A DNA stretch of 64,000 nt, taken from positions 124,001 to 188,000 of the forward strand of contig CAZEJT010000005.1 of assembly GCA_964512655.1 (NCBI GenBank), given 5' to 3'. The position numbers were made by a program, and so were the translations under genes. Source of the DNA: VBOC01 sp964512655 (GTDB taxonomy: Bacteria > Bacteroidota > Ignavibacteria > UBA10030 > SZUA-254). Under the pieces are notes generated by a model. That model had not been told where the DNA came from. It worked only from the letters and a program-made list of their open reading frames with translations, and ran no database searches. This document shows positions 43,295 through 53,023 of the stretch, piece by piece. The first letter of the stretch is position 1; the number at the start of each line of letters is the position of its first letter.

Positions 43295-44317
43295 ATGCAG
43301 AGATCCCTCGTTTTCCTTCTGCCCGCAATCGCCCTTTGGATTGCAGGTTGCAAACTAAATTTCCCCCAGGAACCCGCCCCCCTAGATGATCGGCAGGCTT
43401 TGCTTCAGATTGTCACTTCAATTGATTCGATCACTCAGTTTCTTGCCTCCGACGAGGCAACCATCGACGATGGGGGCTTGCAGTTGGTCGGCGCAGGAGG
43501 GAACGCTCTGCCGGAGGCCGTGAGGTCCGAGCTTGACAGACAGAGTCCGTTCGGTACGACAGCGGACTCAGTCGTCGAGTGGGGGCGGTTTGTCTTCCGC
43601 AATCAGATCACACGCGGATACACCGTGGCGTTTTCGGACGATACGCTCGGTTTCGTCGCCGTCACAAGGTACATACCGTGCGACTTCCTCGTGGCGTGGG
43701 GGATCCATCAATTTCATCCAGTCGATACGGTCCTTGTCGATACGATTATCCACAAACCTTTCACCGAGGTATCAAAACGCATAGTGAGGTTCAGACGAAT
43801 CTCGGTCAGCAACCAGCCCTTGTACAATTGGGTGGTCGACGCAATCACCTTTGTAATTTCCAAGACCGCGGGATCCATTACCTTTGGTATAGATACGCTG
43901 AGCTTGAGCGATCCTCAGCAGGGTTTTGATACGGCTCATACGATGCCTCTCCAAACCTGGTTCCGCTTTGGCAGCGATCGGGAATCGATACCGGTCTTCC
44001 GTGCCGGGGACTCGGTGACAGTGAGATTGACCGTCTCCGGAACCGACTCTCTGCCCGAGATCGTCACCCTGCATTACGGCATCGCGGGAGTGGGGGCCCT
44101 CCCCTTCCGCGCAAGGATGTTCCTAGTCAGCGAAACTGGAACCGCGGGAAATCATACGAGAACTTTTCAGCGCAGATTCGGGGCCCAGCTTCCCGACAGC
44201 GTTACCCTTGGACGGTTCACTGCACTTACTGATGTCTTTCCAAGAAGGTGTATATACAGTAAGATGGCTCCCTTCGAGAACGAATTCTGGGGGATGCCGT
44301 ACATCGCGGTCCATTAG
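43295..44317 (+). CDS. Lipoprotein of unknown function
   Basis: A 340-residue protein with a lipoprotein signal peptide (MQRSLVFLLPAIALWIAGC, lipid-modified C19). The remainder is predicted soluble, rich in beta strands and threonine/aspartate, with no family I recognise. Segments such as SVVEWGRFVFRNQITRGYTVAF and FRAGDSVTVRLTVSGTD suggest beta-sandwich modules, the latter resembling immunoglobulin-like domains. It would be anchored to the inner or outer membrane. GGAAGGG precedes the ATG. A strong terminator follows at 44371, so it is a single-gene unit. Confidence 0.75.
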   Translation: MQRSLVFLLPAIALWIAGCKLNFPQEPAPLDDRQALLQIVTSIDSITQFLASDEATIDDGGLQLVGAGGNALPEAVRSELDRQSPFGTTADSVVEWGRFVFRNQITRGYTVAFSDDTLGFVAVTRYIPCDFLVAWGIHQFHPVDTVLVDTIIHKPFTEVSKRIVRFRRISVSNQPLYNWVVDAITFVISKTAGSITFGIDTLSLSDPQQGFDTAHTMPLQTWFRFGSDRESIPVFRAGDSVTVRLTVSGTDSLPEIVTLHYGIAGVGALPFRARMFLVSETGTAGNHTRTFQRRFGAQLPDSVTLGRFTALTDVFPRRCIYSKMAPFENEFWGMPYIAVH

Positions 44318-44370
44318 GACCGGGCTCGAAATTCCGCACTTCCCATGCTCCGAAGGCTTTGTGAGGGCTG

Positions 44371-44415
44371 AATGGGGGTCGGGATGCTTTGAGACGACCC
44401 CCATTCACATTTTTT
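44371..44415 (+). terminator. Rho-independent terminator
   Basis: A perfect 11-base-pair stem AATGGGGGTCG (44371-44381) / CGACCCCCATT (44395-44405) with a 13-base loop is followed by CACA and a run of six T (44410-44415). It ends the lipoprotein transcript 54 bases after the stop codon at 44317 and isolates it from the hydrolase gene. This is the clearest intrinsic terminator in the window. Confidence 0.85.
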
Positions 44416-44476
44416 GGCGATATCAATCGCGGACTGTCACACGCGAGGTGATCGTCCGTAGACTAGACAATTGATT

Positions 44477-45418
44477 ATGCCCTACCTCCTCCTTTTTGCG
44501 ATCGTAGCCATGTCGGTGTGGCTGGTATCTCTCATCGTAGAGGCTCTGCGTCCCGTTCCGGAGACTCCCGCGACTTTGCGGTGGGCGCCCGATATCCGAA
44601 TTCAGTATGTAGATCTGAACGGGTATCGGCTTCGCTACATCAAAGCGGGGCAGGGGCCGAATCTTGTCCTGCTTCACACTCTGCGTACTCAACTTGATCT
44701 TTTCGAGAAAGTCGTCCCGGACCTCGCTAAACACTTCACGGTGTATGCGCTAGACTACCCCGGGCACGGATTCTCCGATATTCCCAAAGCATCGTATGAC
44801 GCAGACTTTTTCGTCAATGCGGTTGAACAATTCCTGGGTGCCCTCCGCCTTCAAGAGGTGACGCTGGCTGGCGTTTCGATCGGCGCATCAATTTCCCTGC
44901 TCATTGCTGCACGGCACAATATAAGGGTGACCCGGGCTGTCGCAATAAATCTGTACGATTATGACAAGGGCCGGGGTCTTGCCCGCAGCTCATTGGGTGG
45001 ACGAATCACCGTGGGTCTATCGGGCATCCCCATCGTCGCGGAGACGTTTACCAGATTGCGAAGCTATTTGATCGTTAAGCCAGTATTGGATGGCGGCGTT
45101 GCCGATCCCAGGAATTTCCCTTCCGACCTGAAGAAAGAAATTTATATCGCGGGCAACCGTCCCGGACAATATCGGGGATTCATACAGTTGTTGCGCAATG
45201 CCGAAAGCTTCGAGGAGGCTTCGCATGAGTACGAACGAATCAAGATACCGGTGATGGTGATCTGGGGAGACCGGGATTGGTCAAAGACCGAGGAACGCGA
45301 CGATGACAACCGGCTCGTTCCGAGCAAACGGGTAATAACCCTCAAACATGCCGGACACTTCCTGCCGCTCGACCAGCCCGAAGCGCTCATCAGGGAGATT
45401 AGAGCATTTGCCGGATGA
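44477..45418 (+). CDS. Membrane-anchored alpha/beta hydrolase
   Basis: A 313-residue alpha/beta hydrolase. One N-terminal helix (residues about 2-22, LLLFAIVAMSVWLVSLIV) anchors it to the membrane. The core has the oxyanion stretch VLLHTLRTQ, DYPGHGFSD, the nucleophile S134 in GVSIGAS, the acid Asp in VIWGDRDW and the catalytic His in LKHAGHFLPLDQPE. A typical HG motif after the first strand is replaced by HTLRT. It likely cleaves an ester or related bond; the substrate is unknown. The ATG at 44477 is preferred over a TTG at 44471. Confidence 0.9.
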   Translation: MPYLLLFAIVAMSVWLVSLIVEALRPVPETPATLRWAPDIRIQYVDLNGYRLRYIKAGQGPNLVLLHTLRTQLDLFEKVVPDLAKHFTVYALDYPGHGFSDIPKASYDADFFVNAVEQFLGALRLQEVTLAGVSIGASISLLIAARHNIRVTRAVAINLYDYDKGRGLARSSLGGRITVGLSGIPIVAETFTRLRSYLIVKPVLDGGVADPRNFPSDLKKEIYIAGNRPGQYRGFIQLLRNAESFEEASHEYERIKIPVMVIWGDRDWSKTEERDDDNRLVPSKRVITLKHAGHFLPLDQPEALIREIRAFAG

Positions 45419-45431
45419 TCCTCTGTCTGGA

Positions 45432-46283
45432 CTATCTGAAATTTTTCACTGAATCCGGTTCGTCAAACGGGTATCGCGCAAATCCTCTTAATTCGAGCCG
45501 ATTCTGATCTGTGATCGGCAGGAATTCCTTATCCGAAGTCGATGTAGCAGCGCCGATCAGCGCGCCGCTGGCCATACCTATCCCAAGGCCCACAAGCATG
45601 AAGAGCCCATCCTCCGCTGGCTGTATGACAACTTGGAGCGCATCAGCTACTTTGCCTCCCGTCGAGTGGCGACTGCTGATAGAAAATGCGTAGCCGAGAC
45701 CACATCCAAGAGCGCCCCCCACTCCCATTCCCGTCACCACATGAGAATGTCCTTCGATCACCACCTTATCGATCTCTGCATCTCTCAACACAATGATACT
45801 ACCTACCGGCATCACATCTTTTTGAAGATGTTGACTGCCTTTCGGTGATATCACGATCGTAGTTTCCCTGACGGCAAGTAGGGTTCCCTCGAGCTTTCCC
45901 CCGCGATGAAGCTCGATCGTAACGTTAGCACCTCTGTCGCCCGAACTCGTCCCTCGGGCAGCATCGAGTTGCTTGAGATAATCCCTAACAGAGCCCAATG
46001 TGCCGTAGTATTTGATGAGTGAATCGCGCCCTCTACTCCCTTCACCAAAAACCACTCTTGCACTTAACGAGCCGTTCGGATTCAGATAGAACACCGCCCA
46101 TCGAAAGTTTTTGACTGTCGGGAACAGGTGAAAATACTCTCGCTTAGCTCCATCAATCGTGTCGCCGATCAATGGGCTTATTTGAAACGGTTTTCGCTGT
46201 TCATCCCGCATCTGCGCGATGCACGCGCAGCAGAATACGAGAATGAGGATGACAACAAGTTGCAGGTGGTTTCCAGTTTTCAT
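45432..46283 (-). CDS. Exported protein with Sm-like and glycine-zipper regions
   Basis: A protein of about 283 residues with a signal peptide (MKTGNHLQLVVILILVFCCACIA). A central part (NVTIELHRGGKLEGTLLAVRETTIVIS) looks like the Sm/LSM-type small beta barrel. Two glycine-rich hydrophobic stretches (GMGVGGALGCGLGYAF and LVGLGIGMASGALIGAAT) resemble glycine zippers of outer-membrane-associated proteins. The Cys-Ala-Cys near residue 19 is not a clean lipobox. The family is not recognised. The ATG at 46283 has GGGGAGA 5 bases upstream; the frame is open to 46322. It converges with the hydrolase gene (13 bases) and is divergent from the PD40 kinase. Confidence 0.75.
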   Translation of the reverse strand: MKTGNHLQLVVILILVFCCACIAQMRDEQRKPFQISPLIGDTIDGAKREYFHLFPTVKNFRWAVFYLNPNGSLSARVVFGEGSRGRDSLIKYYGTLGSVRDYLKQLDAARGTSSGDRGANVTIELHRGGKLEGTLLAVRETTIVISPKGSQHLQKDVMPVGSIIVLRDAEIDKVVIEGHSHVVTGMGVGGALGCGLGYAFSISSRHSTGGKVADALQVVIQPAEDGLFMLVGLGIGMASGALIGAATSTSDKEFLPITDQNRLELRGFARYPFDEPDSVKNFR

Positions 46284-46430
46284 TGTTTCTCCCCTTGCTT
46301 GTCGGTAAGGTCTTTCGTTCAAAATATCTCACCGCCCCACGGGAGTTGTCAAGGATTCGTCAAAGAGGTGCAACATGATAGTAAAGAATGGATTGGCCAA
46401 CTATCGACACAGGTGAATCGCCTGGGAGTG

Positions 46431-46459
46431 TTGACATTTGGCAATCCGTTCACCATACT
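46431..46459 (+). promoter_or_regulatory. Candidate promoter of the PD40 Ser/Thr kinase gene
   Basis: TTGACA (46431-46436) and CATACT (46454-46459) are separated by 17 bases, ending 42 bases before the start codon at 46502. A good sigma-70-type match; not tested. Confidence 0.5.
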
Positions 46460-46501
46460 GCGTTACCTCATGTGCAAAATTTTGCAATGTGCGGCAGATA
46501 G

Positions 46502-49207
46502 ATGATCGGCGAGACAGTATCTCACTATAAGATATTGGAGAAGCTCGGCGAAGGAGGCATGGGCGTGGTGTACAAGGCCGAAGACACCAAGCTCAAGCGA
46601 AACGTCGCCCTGAAATTTCTCACGGCACATCTCTCGGCATCCGAACATGACAAGGCGCGTTTCGTCCAGGAAGCTCAGGCCGCCTCCGCTCTGAATCATC
46701 CCAATGTCTGCACAATCCACGACATCCAGGAACACGACGGCCAGATGTTCATCGTCATGGAGTTCGTGGAGGGGCAGACGCTCAGGGAAAAGCGGGGGAC
46801 CATTTCCTATAAACAAGCAATCGACATCGGGATCCAGATCGCCGAAGGTCTGGCGGCAGCGCACGAAAAAGGCATCGTGCATCGGGACATCAAACCCGAG
46901 AATATCATGATCCGCAAGGATGGGATTACACAGATCATGGATTTCGGTCTGGCAAAACTCAGGGCGAGCGGAAGCAAGATCACGCGATTGACCAAGGAGG
47001 GGAGCACAGTCGGGACCGCGGGCTACATGTCTCCCGAGCAGGTACAGGGACAGGACACCGATCATCGGTCGGACATCTTCGCGTATGGAGTCCTCCTCTA
47101 CGAATTGCTGACCGGCCAGCAGCCGTTCAAAGGCGTTCATGAAACGGCTCTCGCGTATGAAATCGTCAACGTCGATGCTCCGCCGATGTCGTCCATCAAA
47201 CAGGAGATCGACCCCGCACTTGATGTTATCGTACTCGGGTGTCTTGAGAAGGACCCACGGGAACGCACACAATCGATGGCGCAGACGGCGCTCGATCTGA
47301 AACGGTTCCGGCGCGAGTCGAGCAAACAGCGATTAAGCCGGTCGATGCCAGCTCGGCCTGCGTACACGGTTTCAGGGACAGGGCAACCTGTTGAATTGCC
47401 TGAACCCGTGAAAGCAAGATCATCCAAGCGCGAATTGATTGCGTGGAGCCTTGCGGGTATTCTTTTCGCAGCGGTCTTGTACCTCATGCTCCGGCCTTCA
47501 CCACCGCCCTCCGTCGCGAAATCGCTGATTCGATCATCTGTCATCACTCCTGATAGCATTTATATCCATTCATTCGGCGCCGGTCTCGGCCCGCCGGTGA
47601 TATCCCCAGACGGCCGAAGGATTGCTTTCATCGGAGTCACGCCGGATGGGTCAAAAAGAATCTACGTTCATTCGCTTGAGGAATCTGAGACCCGCGCTCT
47701 CCCGGGAACGGAAGGCGCGGGGGAACCTTTTTGGTCGCCCGACGGGAAAATGGTGGGGTTCCTCTCCAACGGGAAGCTGAAAAAGATCGACCTGGTCGGG
47801 GGATCACCGATATCGATCTGTGATGATCCGAATCCGCGGGGCGGAACGTGGAACCGGGACGGAACAATCGTGTTTGCGCCCGACTTCCAATCGGGACTGT
47901 ATCGGGTTTCAGCCGATGGCAAGGGAGCCCCTGAGCAGATCACTTCACTCGATTCGACGCGACATGAGGGCTCTCATCGGTGGCCGTTCTTCCTCCCCGA
48001 CGGTAAGCATTTCCTCTACATGGTTCGCACAGCCTCCGAAACTGGCCAAGCGGAGGGTGATGCTGTTTTCGTTGCGGCCCTCGACGGAAGCATGAAAAAG
48101 ATGCTTGTTCAATCCTCTTTTAACGCTTCGTTCGCGAATGGGTATCTTCTCTTTGCCCGGAGTTCAGTTCTGCTCGCACAGAAGTTTGATCCTGAGGCCC
48201 TCTCACTTGAGGGCGATCCGATCAAACTGCAGGAGGGATTGCTGACTGACGTATCGTACAACATGGCCGTCTTTACCGTTTCACAAACTGGCGCTCTGCT
48301 GTATGAAACAGGGCAGGCGGAAGCAGGAGCACGGCCGCTCTTTGTCGACCGGACCGGGAAAGTCATGCGAACCATTGAGGATCGCAATGAACAGGATCAG
48401 CCCCGATTCTCCCCTGATGGGAAGCAGGTCGCGCTGTATCTCTATGATACGAAGACTCGGCGGAGCAATATATGGACTTACGACCTTCGGACAGGAAGCC
48501 GGAGGCGACTCACAACAGGCGCTGCGGGGGACTTTTTGCCGTGCTGGTCAGCCGACGGAAGCCAAATATACTATACCTCGGGCGATCGAACCGCCCGGCA
48601 TCTCTACGAGATCCCGGTGACACATGCCACGGGTGAGAGGAACGTTCTCAGCATGTCATCGCAGGACATTGTGCTTGATTGCTCTCCCGACGGAAAAACA
48701 CTCCTCGTAGGAACCAACAATACTTCGCTTACTGCCGGAGACTTGTGGCTGCTTCCAGCGAGCGGAAATGCAAGCAAACCGGTGCCCTTTCAGCAAACGA
48801 ACTTCAATGAATCCTGGGGCCGGATATCGCGGGATGGCAAATGGGTTGCCTTCGTATCCGACGAAAGCGGTGACGACGAAGTCTATTTGAAACCCCTTTC
48901 CTCACCGGCATCCGAGGCCTGGAAAGTCTCGAACGGTGGCGGGGAAAACCCCCTCTGGGGACCTAACTCAAATGAACTAATCTATGCAAACGCCAGGGGA
49001 GTAGTTGTTTCCGCAACCCTTCGGTTCAGTGGCAATTCCGGGGAGGTCGTGAGTGTGAAGCCCTTGTTCGCTCCTCCCCCATTTTCCTCGAGCTACGATA
49101 TTTCTCCGGACGGTAAGACCTTCATCATCACGAGAAATCTTGAGATGCAAAAATTCCCGCCGCTCTCTCTCGTGATGAACTGGGATGAGGCAATAAAGAA
49201 AAAGTAG
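46502..49207 (+). CDS. Ser/Thr protein kinase with PD40/TolB-type propeller
   Basis: A 901-residue transmembrane kinase. The cytoplasmic kinase domain is complete: GEGGMGVVYKA (16-26), K38, HRDIKPEN with D129, DFG with D147, GYMSPEQ. A juxtamembrane linker follows, then one helix (about 317-336, IAWSLAGILFAAVLYLML). The outer part is a WD40-like PD40 propeller (PPVISPDGRRIAFI, PFWSPDGKMVGFLS, PRFSPDGKQVALYL, PCWSADGSQIYYTS, YDISPDGKTFIITR). This layout is typical of receptor-like kinases in Acidobacteria and Ignavibacteria relatives. Its kinase half is closely similar to that of 12877, giving two paralogues with different sensors. Ligand and substrates are unknown. Confidence 0.95.
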   Translation: MIGETVSHYKILEKLGEGGMGVVYKAEDTKLKRNVALKFLTAHLSASEHDKARFVQEAQAASALNHPNVCTIHDIQEHDGQMFIVMEFVEGQTLREKRGTISYKQAIDIGIQIAEGLAAAHEKGIVHRDIKPENIMIRKDGITQIMDFGLAKLRASGSKITRLTKEGSTVGTAGYMSPEQVQGQDTDHRSDIFAYGVLLYELLTGQQPFKGVHETALAYEIVNVDAPPMSSIKQEIDPALDVIVLGCLEKDPRERTQSMAQTALDLKRFRRESSKQRLSRSMPARPAYTVSGTGQPVELPEPVKARSSKRELIAWSLAGILFAAVLYLMLRPSPPPSVAKSLIRSSVITPDSIYIHSFGAGLGPPVISPDGRRIAFIGVTPDGSKRIYVHSLEESETRALPGTEGAGEPFWSPDGKMVGFLSNGKLKKIDLVGGSPISICDDPNPRGGTWNRDGTIVFAPDFQSGLYRVSADGKGAPEQITSLDSTRHEGSHRWPFFLPDGKHFLYMVRTASETGQAEGDAVFVAALDGSMKKMLVQSSFNASFANGYLLFARSSVLLAQKFDPEALSLEGDPIKLQEGLLTDVSYNMAVFTVSQTGALLYETGQAEAGARPLFVDRTGKVMRTIEDRNEQDQPRFSPDGKQVALYLYDTKTRRSNIWTYDLRTGSRRRLTTGAAGDFLPCWSADGSQIYYTSGDRTARHLYEIPVTHATGERNVLSMSSQDIVLDCSPDGKTLLVGTNNTSLTAGDLWLLPASGNASKPVPFQQTNFNESWGRISRDGKWVAFVSDESGDDEVYLKPLSSPASEAWKVSNGGGENPLWGPNSNELIYANARGVVVSATLRFSGNSGEVVSVKPLFAPPPFSSSYDISPDGKTFIITRNLEMQKFPPLSLVMNWDEAIKKK

Positions 49208-49254
49208 GCGCTGACGGTAGGCGTTGACGGTAGGTGCCGGTTTTAGCCGGCGCG
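49204..49254 (+). repeat. Tandem 13-bp repeats and GTAGG hairpin element after the PD40 kinase
   Basis: GTAGGCGCTGACG (49204-49216) is repeated as GTAGGCGTTGACG (49217-49229) and followed by a GTAGG hairpin with arms GCCGG and CCGGC around TTTTAG (49236-49251). The hairpin belongs to the same family as those at 1-92. The stop codon of the kinase gene (TAG, 49205-49207) lies inside the first unit. The hairpin may also separate the convergent DUF1697 gene. Confidence 0.65.
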
Positions 49255-49301
49255 TTATTCGTGGAATCTCGCTCCTCTAGCCGCGGACTTCCCACATCCG
49301 T

Positions 49302-49904
49302 TCAAGAACGCTTGCCCTTCCGCGGAGCCTTTCGGTAAGTGCCGGCTTCATCCCGCATGGCCGCCGATTCCATTCTCATCAGGTCAAGGATCTTCGTGAC
49401 GGTCGAAAATGCCCTGGTCGTCGCTAAGACTCCAAACTCCTTCTCGATGAGGTCATTCGGATAACCTGGGTACCCATTCGGCTTGCGCCAGCTCGCGGCA
49501 TAGATGTCGCGGTCGGCCATCCCGATGACCTCAACGCCCTCCTTCTCCGACCGAAGCGGCAATTTGGGTTTTTGCCGCATTCGTCGATCCACGAATACCA
49601 CCAGGGATTTCGCCTCTGGATGTGACTTATATCCCCTGTACGGCGGATCCTCCGTCAAGCTCTCAAGCTCTGGAAGAGTCCTGAACATGACCGTCGGCTC
49701 TCTCCCGATCAGATCGCGGAGTTTGCTGAGAACCTTCTTCTGAATTGTTGCCGAGTTCGCTTCGAAGATGACATTGCCGCTCGCGATGAACGTGCGCACG
49801 TTGTCGCAACCGGCAGATACAAACGCAGCTTTGAGGTCATCCATCTTGACCACGGCGTGCCCGCCTACGTTTATCGCACGAATGAAAGCGACGAACTGGC
49901 TCAT
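49302..49904 (-). CDS. DUF1697 family protein
   Basis: A 200-residue cytoplasmic protein that matches DUF1697: the N-terminus FVAFIRAINVGGHAVVKMDDLK, the motif VRTFIASGNVIFEA, and the region YAASWRKPNGYPGYPNDLIEKEFGVLATTRAFSTVTKI. The family has a double ferredoxin-like fold and no known function. The C-terminal basic tail (KAPRKGKRS) is variable in the family. It stands alone between the repeat element and the next small gene. Confidence 0.92.
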   Translation of the reverse strand: MSQFVAFIRAINVGGHAVVKMDDLKAAFVSAGCDNVRTFIASGNVIFEANSATIQKKVLSKLRDLIGREPTVMFRTLPELESLTEDPPYRGYKSHPEAKSLVVFVDRRMRQKPKLPLRSEKEGVEVIGMADRDIYAASWRKPNGYPGYPNDLIEKEFGVLATTRAFSTVTKILDLMRMESAAMRDEAGTYRKAPRKGKRS

Positions 49905-50003
49905 TCCAACTCACCGGCGTAAGGCGATTCCAGGGCTCCCGCCACCTACACCTCCTCTGGCGCCCCGTTCAGCTTCTTGATATCTGCGATCAGGCCTTTT
50001 CGC

Positions 50004-50288
50004 TCAACTCGATGCTTTATGCTTCTGACGCATCTGATCGACCATCTCGAGGGTAAAAGAATTCAGCTTTATCACCTTTGCATGGGGTCGTAAAGCAGCA
50101 GGAAGCACTCCTCTTGCCTGATCTTTGCTGTCCGCTTCGATGATGACCCATGCTCTATGATCGCCGTCCATGCACCCCCAATCGGCTCGTGTCAGAAAGT
50201 GCGAGCCGCTGTTTAGTAAGAGGTCAGCGGCCAGAATACACGCCTCCGCGCTATCCTCGTGCTCCACTTCGAGCAGGTATTTTGCCAT
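50004..50288 (-). CDS. Small ferredoxin-fold-like protein of unknown function
   Basis: A 94-residue cytoplasmic protein starting MAKYLLEVEHEDSAEACILA, with AWVIIEADSKDQARGVLP and VIKLNSFTLEMVDQM. The alternation of strands and helices resembles dimeric alpha-beta-barrel proteins such as DUF3303/DUF4242 types. That is a fold-level guess. AGAGGAGA lies 9 bases before the ATG, supporting a real gene. No neighbour points to its role. Confidence 0.7.
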   Translation of the reverse strand: MAKYLLEVEHEDSAEACILAADLLLNSGSHFLTRADWGCMDGDHRAWVIIEADSKDQARGVLPAALRPHAKVIKLNSFTLEMVDQMRQKHKASS

Positions 50289-50518
50289 TGGTTGGTTCTC
50301 CTCTCATCCGTTTATTTGAGAGAGTATACACATTTGAGAACCATTTCCCAAGCGACGTCCTCGGTCCGTCGAACGTGCCAAGTCCGATCCAAGTCTTCAC
50401 ATTTTCTTCGCACTGGACGCCACTTGTGCTAAATGTCTACCTCAATACTCAACTGGGGTGTCTCCAATAGGGGACTAACTCCAAATGGTTTCGCGTGCCG
50501 TAAATAGCGTCCACCGTT

Positions 50519-53023
50519 TCATTTGATTAGCATGAGCTTCCTCGTGACAGTAAACGCACCAGCCTGCAATCGATAGTAATACACTCCACTGGCGCTATTA
50601 TCGGCGTTCCATATCGCCGAGTGTGCGCCTGCGCTGAGGTATTGCGATACTAAAGTTGTCACTTCCCGACCCACGACGTCGAAAACTTTCAGAGATACGA
50701 ACTCAGGTCTCGGAAGGGAAAACTGAATAGAAGTGCTCGGGTTGAAAGGATTTGGAAAGTTTTCCTCTGCTGCATATTCTGCAGGGATTTGGACGACATC
50801 AGTTGAACGCGATGGTGTTCTATGAGTGACGTGGGTAATCTCGGCACAATTTCCCTTGACAACATGGCCTGATCCAGGGCCCTCTGTTGCGGGTTTACCA
50901 GAATTATCGTGGGGCACGTATACATGGCAAACCGCGGTCGACCGGTTTCCGGAGTTATCGGTAGCAGCGTATGTGATGCTGTAAATCCGGCCATTACCGT
51001 TTCCATCCCGTTCAGCACGTAATCTCACAGTGTCGGGGCAGGTGATAATTATGTCGCTCATGCGATCCCCATCGCCGTCACCTCGGAGGTCTTCTCCTTC
51101 GTCGGAAGCCACAGAAATCACGGAAATTGTTGGGGCTGAATCACAGAGATCAGTTACGCTTTCAATGCAATCACTCACGCTGATGGTATGATACCTATGA
51201 TTTGGTGGCCACAGTATGGGCCCCTGCTTTTTAGTGACAATGACGGGTGGTGTTGTATCTGGTGTTACCACAATCTTGACAATGTTGCTGGGGCTTGATG
51301 CCGGGCCGCCGTTTAGGCTGGCTCCCAGATAATATTTTCCGAGCAGATTACAAGGTGCAGTCAACCCGGAAACAACGACAGACTGAAATTCCTTTTGTGC
51401 TAAACTAACATTCACACTCACTGTTCCGAGATCGATATCATTATCGGTTGCTGGAGAATCGGGCCTGACAGGATCGGGCGATAAAAAGAAGTCAATTGCT
51501 ACAGAACCTGAGACGGGTGGCGATGAGAAGTTGTAAAGGCGAACGTTCATGTCTGGAAAGGGTCGCCCCTGCTCTATTGAACTTGGTGCCGCGCCTACTT
51601 CGTATGCGACGATATCCTGCATCACCATTATTGACGGAACGGTTTCGGCGGAATCCTTTATTGCAATTTGAGCACCATACCAAGCCGGATAGGAATTGAC
51701 AGCAAACTTCACGGTCTTGAAGGGCTTGGAAATATCCCCAGGTAGCGGATCGTCATCCGGAGCAGGCAGTTGGTCTACACACGGAAGCAACAGTTTATCA
51801 ATGCCAAGTGTTTTGTCAACGTTTATTTGTTGCCCAAAGTGTTCAAATACTTCCCTGTTAGCGCCAGCAACCCTGTACTTATACAGTAAGACGTGAAGCT
51901 GCCCCGTGATCCCCGGTGCTCTCCCATCGTTTAAGTCCCATATTGTTAAACCCTCGGGGGACCATGACGCTGCCTCACCACCTACTAAACAATTTCCTCC
52001 TCCGCACCCAAGAGGATAAAAGTAATCGAAATAGACCGGACCGGCAAACGGAAACCGCGGACTGTGATTAAAGGAGCGTATGACTTCTTTCCAACTCAGG
52101 GCATCAAAAACGTGTAGCCCATCATATTGGAACTCCTGGCCGTGTCCATGTCCCTCGCAACATCCGCTTCCCGCACAGATATACAATAAATCGCCGCCCG
52201 GAGTAAACTCTCCTCCTTGCATATTATACAACTCGTGCTGTTGACCATCCCGAGTGAGGAGCTCTATAGTCGGGGAAAACACATACTTTAATTCGATCGC
52301 TCCTTTGTATCCACTTCGTGGTAATGACTCCCAAGGAATCCTGTAGCGCAGTAGAGTTCGCGGATAGCGAAAGTGAGCTGATTGGTCGTCGCAATCGGGA
52401 ACAGGCGGAGCATAATCGAAATCCTCAGACGTATAGAGATCACCTGTCTTCGGATGGATGGCACACCAACCCGTAGATCGCTGCATCGTCAAGTTTCCAT
52501 AGGCAACAAGACTCAGATCATTCGCGCGGAAAATTCCAATGATGGGAATACAGCCACCTGTCATCGGCACGACGATATAGTCTGTGCCTGAATAGTTGTA
52601 GTGATCCGGATCGCCCCAGTGCCAATAGCCCGCAAGATCAGGGAACTGATTCATGTTTACGATGTGCACGCGGGGATTTTTCATAACATCGTCGTTTATG
52701 GGCACATCCACCGGGACTTTGAACAGATACCCTGTATTAGTACAGGTCCAAGTAAAGTACCAGTTGTCATCGTCATGAGCCACACCTTGAGCCTCTCCGT
52801 CGGCTAGCCCATGACCTTCATGACATCCCTGGGGATCGTCGTAGTTCAAGGTCCACAGGTGGCCATAACTTGGATTGTTAGTGGACCTCAGATAGTAAGA
52901 TGGGGTTGAATTTCTAGTATGTGGGCGTTGAGCGAAAATGCTGACAACAAAACAACTGTTAATTATAACAAGTCCTGCCACGGTGAAATATGTATTCCAC
53001 ATTCCTGTTCGTCGAGTGGACAT
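50519..53023 (-). CDS. Large secreted protein with type IX sorting domain
   Basis: An 834-residue exported protein. A signal sequence (residues about 10-31, TYFTVAGLVIINSCFVVSIFA) leads into a large N-terminal region (about 40-460) with propeller-like tryptophan/aspartate blocks (GVAHDDDNWYFTWTCTNTG, VPMTGGCIPIIGIF) that I cannot assign. A CARDB-like beta sandwich lies at about 470-585. An immunoglobulin-like unit follows (PPVIVTKKQGPILWPPNHRY, then a GDGDGD calcium-type loop, then AATDNSGNRSTAVCHVYVP). The C-terminal sorting domain is EENFPNPFNPSTSIQFSLP to KLMLIK. AAGGAGG precedes the ATG. Probably surface-exposed; function unknown. Confidence 0.88.
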   Translation of the reverse strand: MSTRRTGMWNTYFTVAGLVIINSCFVVSIFAQRPHTRNSTPSYYLRSTNNPSYGHLWTLNYDDPQGCHEGHGLADGEAQGVAHDDDNWYFTWTCTNTGYLFKVPVDVPINDDVMKNPRVHIVNMNQFPDLAGYWHWGDPDHYNYSGTDYIVVPMTGGCIPIIGIFRANDLSLVAYGNLTMQRSTGWCAIHPKTGDLYTSEDFDYAPPVPDCDDQSAHFRYPRTLLRYRIPWESLPRSGYKGAIELKYVFSPTIELLTRDGQQHELYNMQGGEFTPGGDLLYICAGSGCCEGHGHGQEFQYDGLHVFDALSWKEVIRSFNHSPRFPFAGPVYFDYFYPLGCGGGNCLVGGEAASWSPEGLTIWDLNDGRAPGITGQLHVLLYKYRVAGANREVFEHFGQQINVDKTLGIDKLLLPCVDQLPAPDDDPLPGDISKPFKTVKFAVNSYPAWYGAQIAIKDSAETVPSIMVMQDIVAYEVGAAPSSIEQGRPFPDMNVRLYNFSSPPVSGSVAIDFFLSPDPVRPDSPATDNDIDLGTVSVNVSLAQKEFQSVVVSGLTAPCNLLGKYYLGASLNGGPASSPSNIVKIVVTPDTTPPVIVTKKQGPILWPPNHRYHTISVSDCIESVTDLCDSAPTISVISVASDEGEDLRGDGDGDRMSDIIITCPDTVRLRAERDGNGNGRIYSITYAATDNSGNRSTAVCHVYVPHDNSGKPATEGPGSGHVVKGNCAEITHVTHRTPSRSTDVVQIPAEYAAEENFPNPFNPSTSIQFSLPRPEFVSLKVFDVVGREVTTLVSQYLSAGAHSAIWNADNSASGVYYYRLQAGAFTVTRKLMLIK

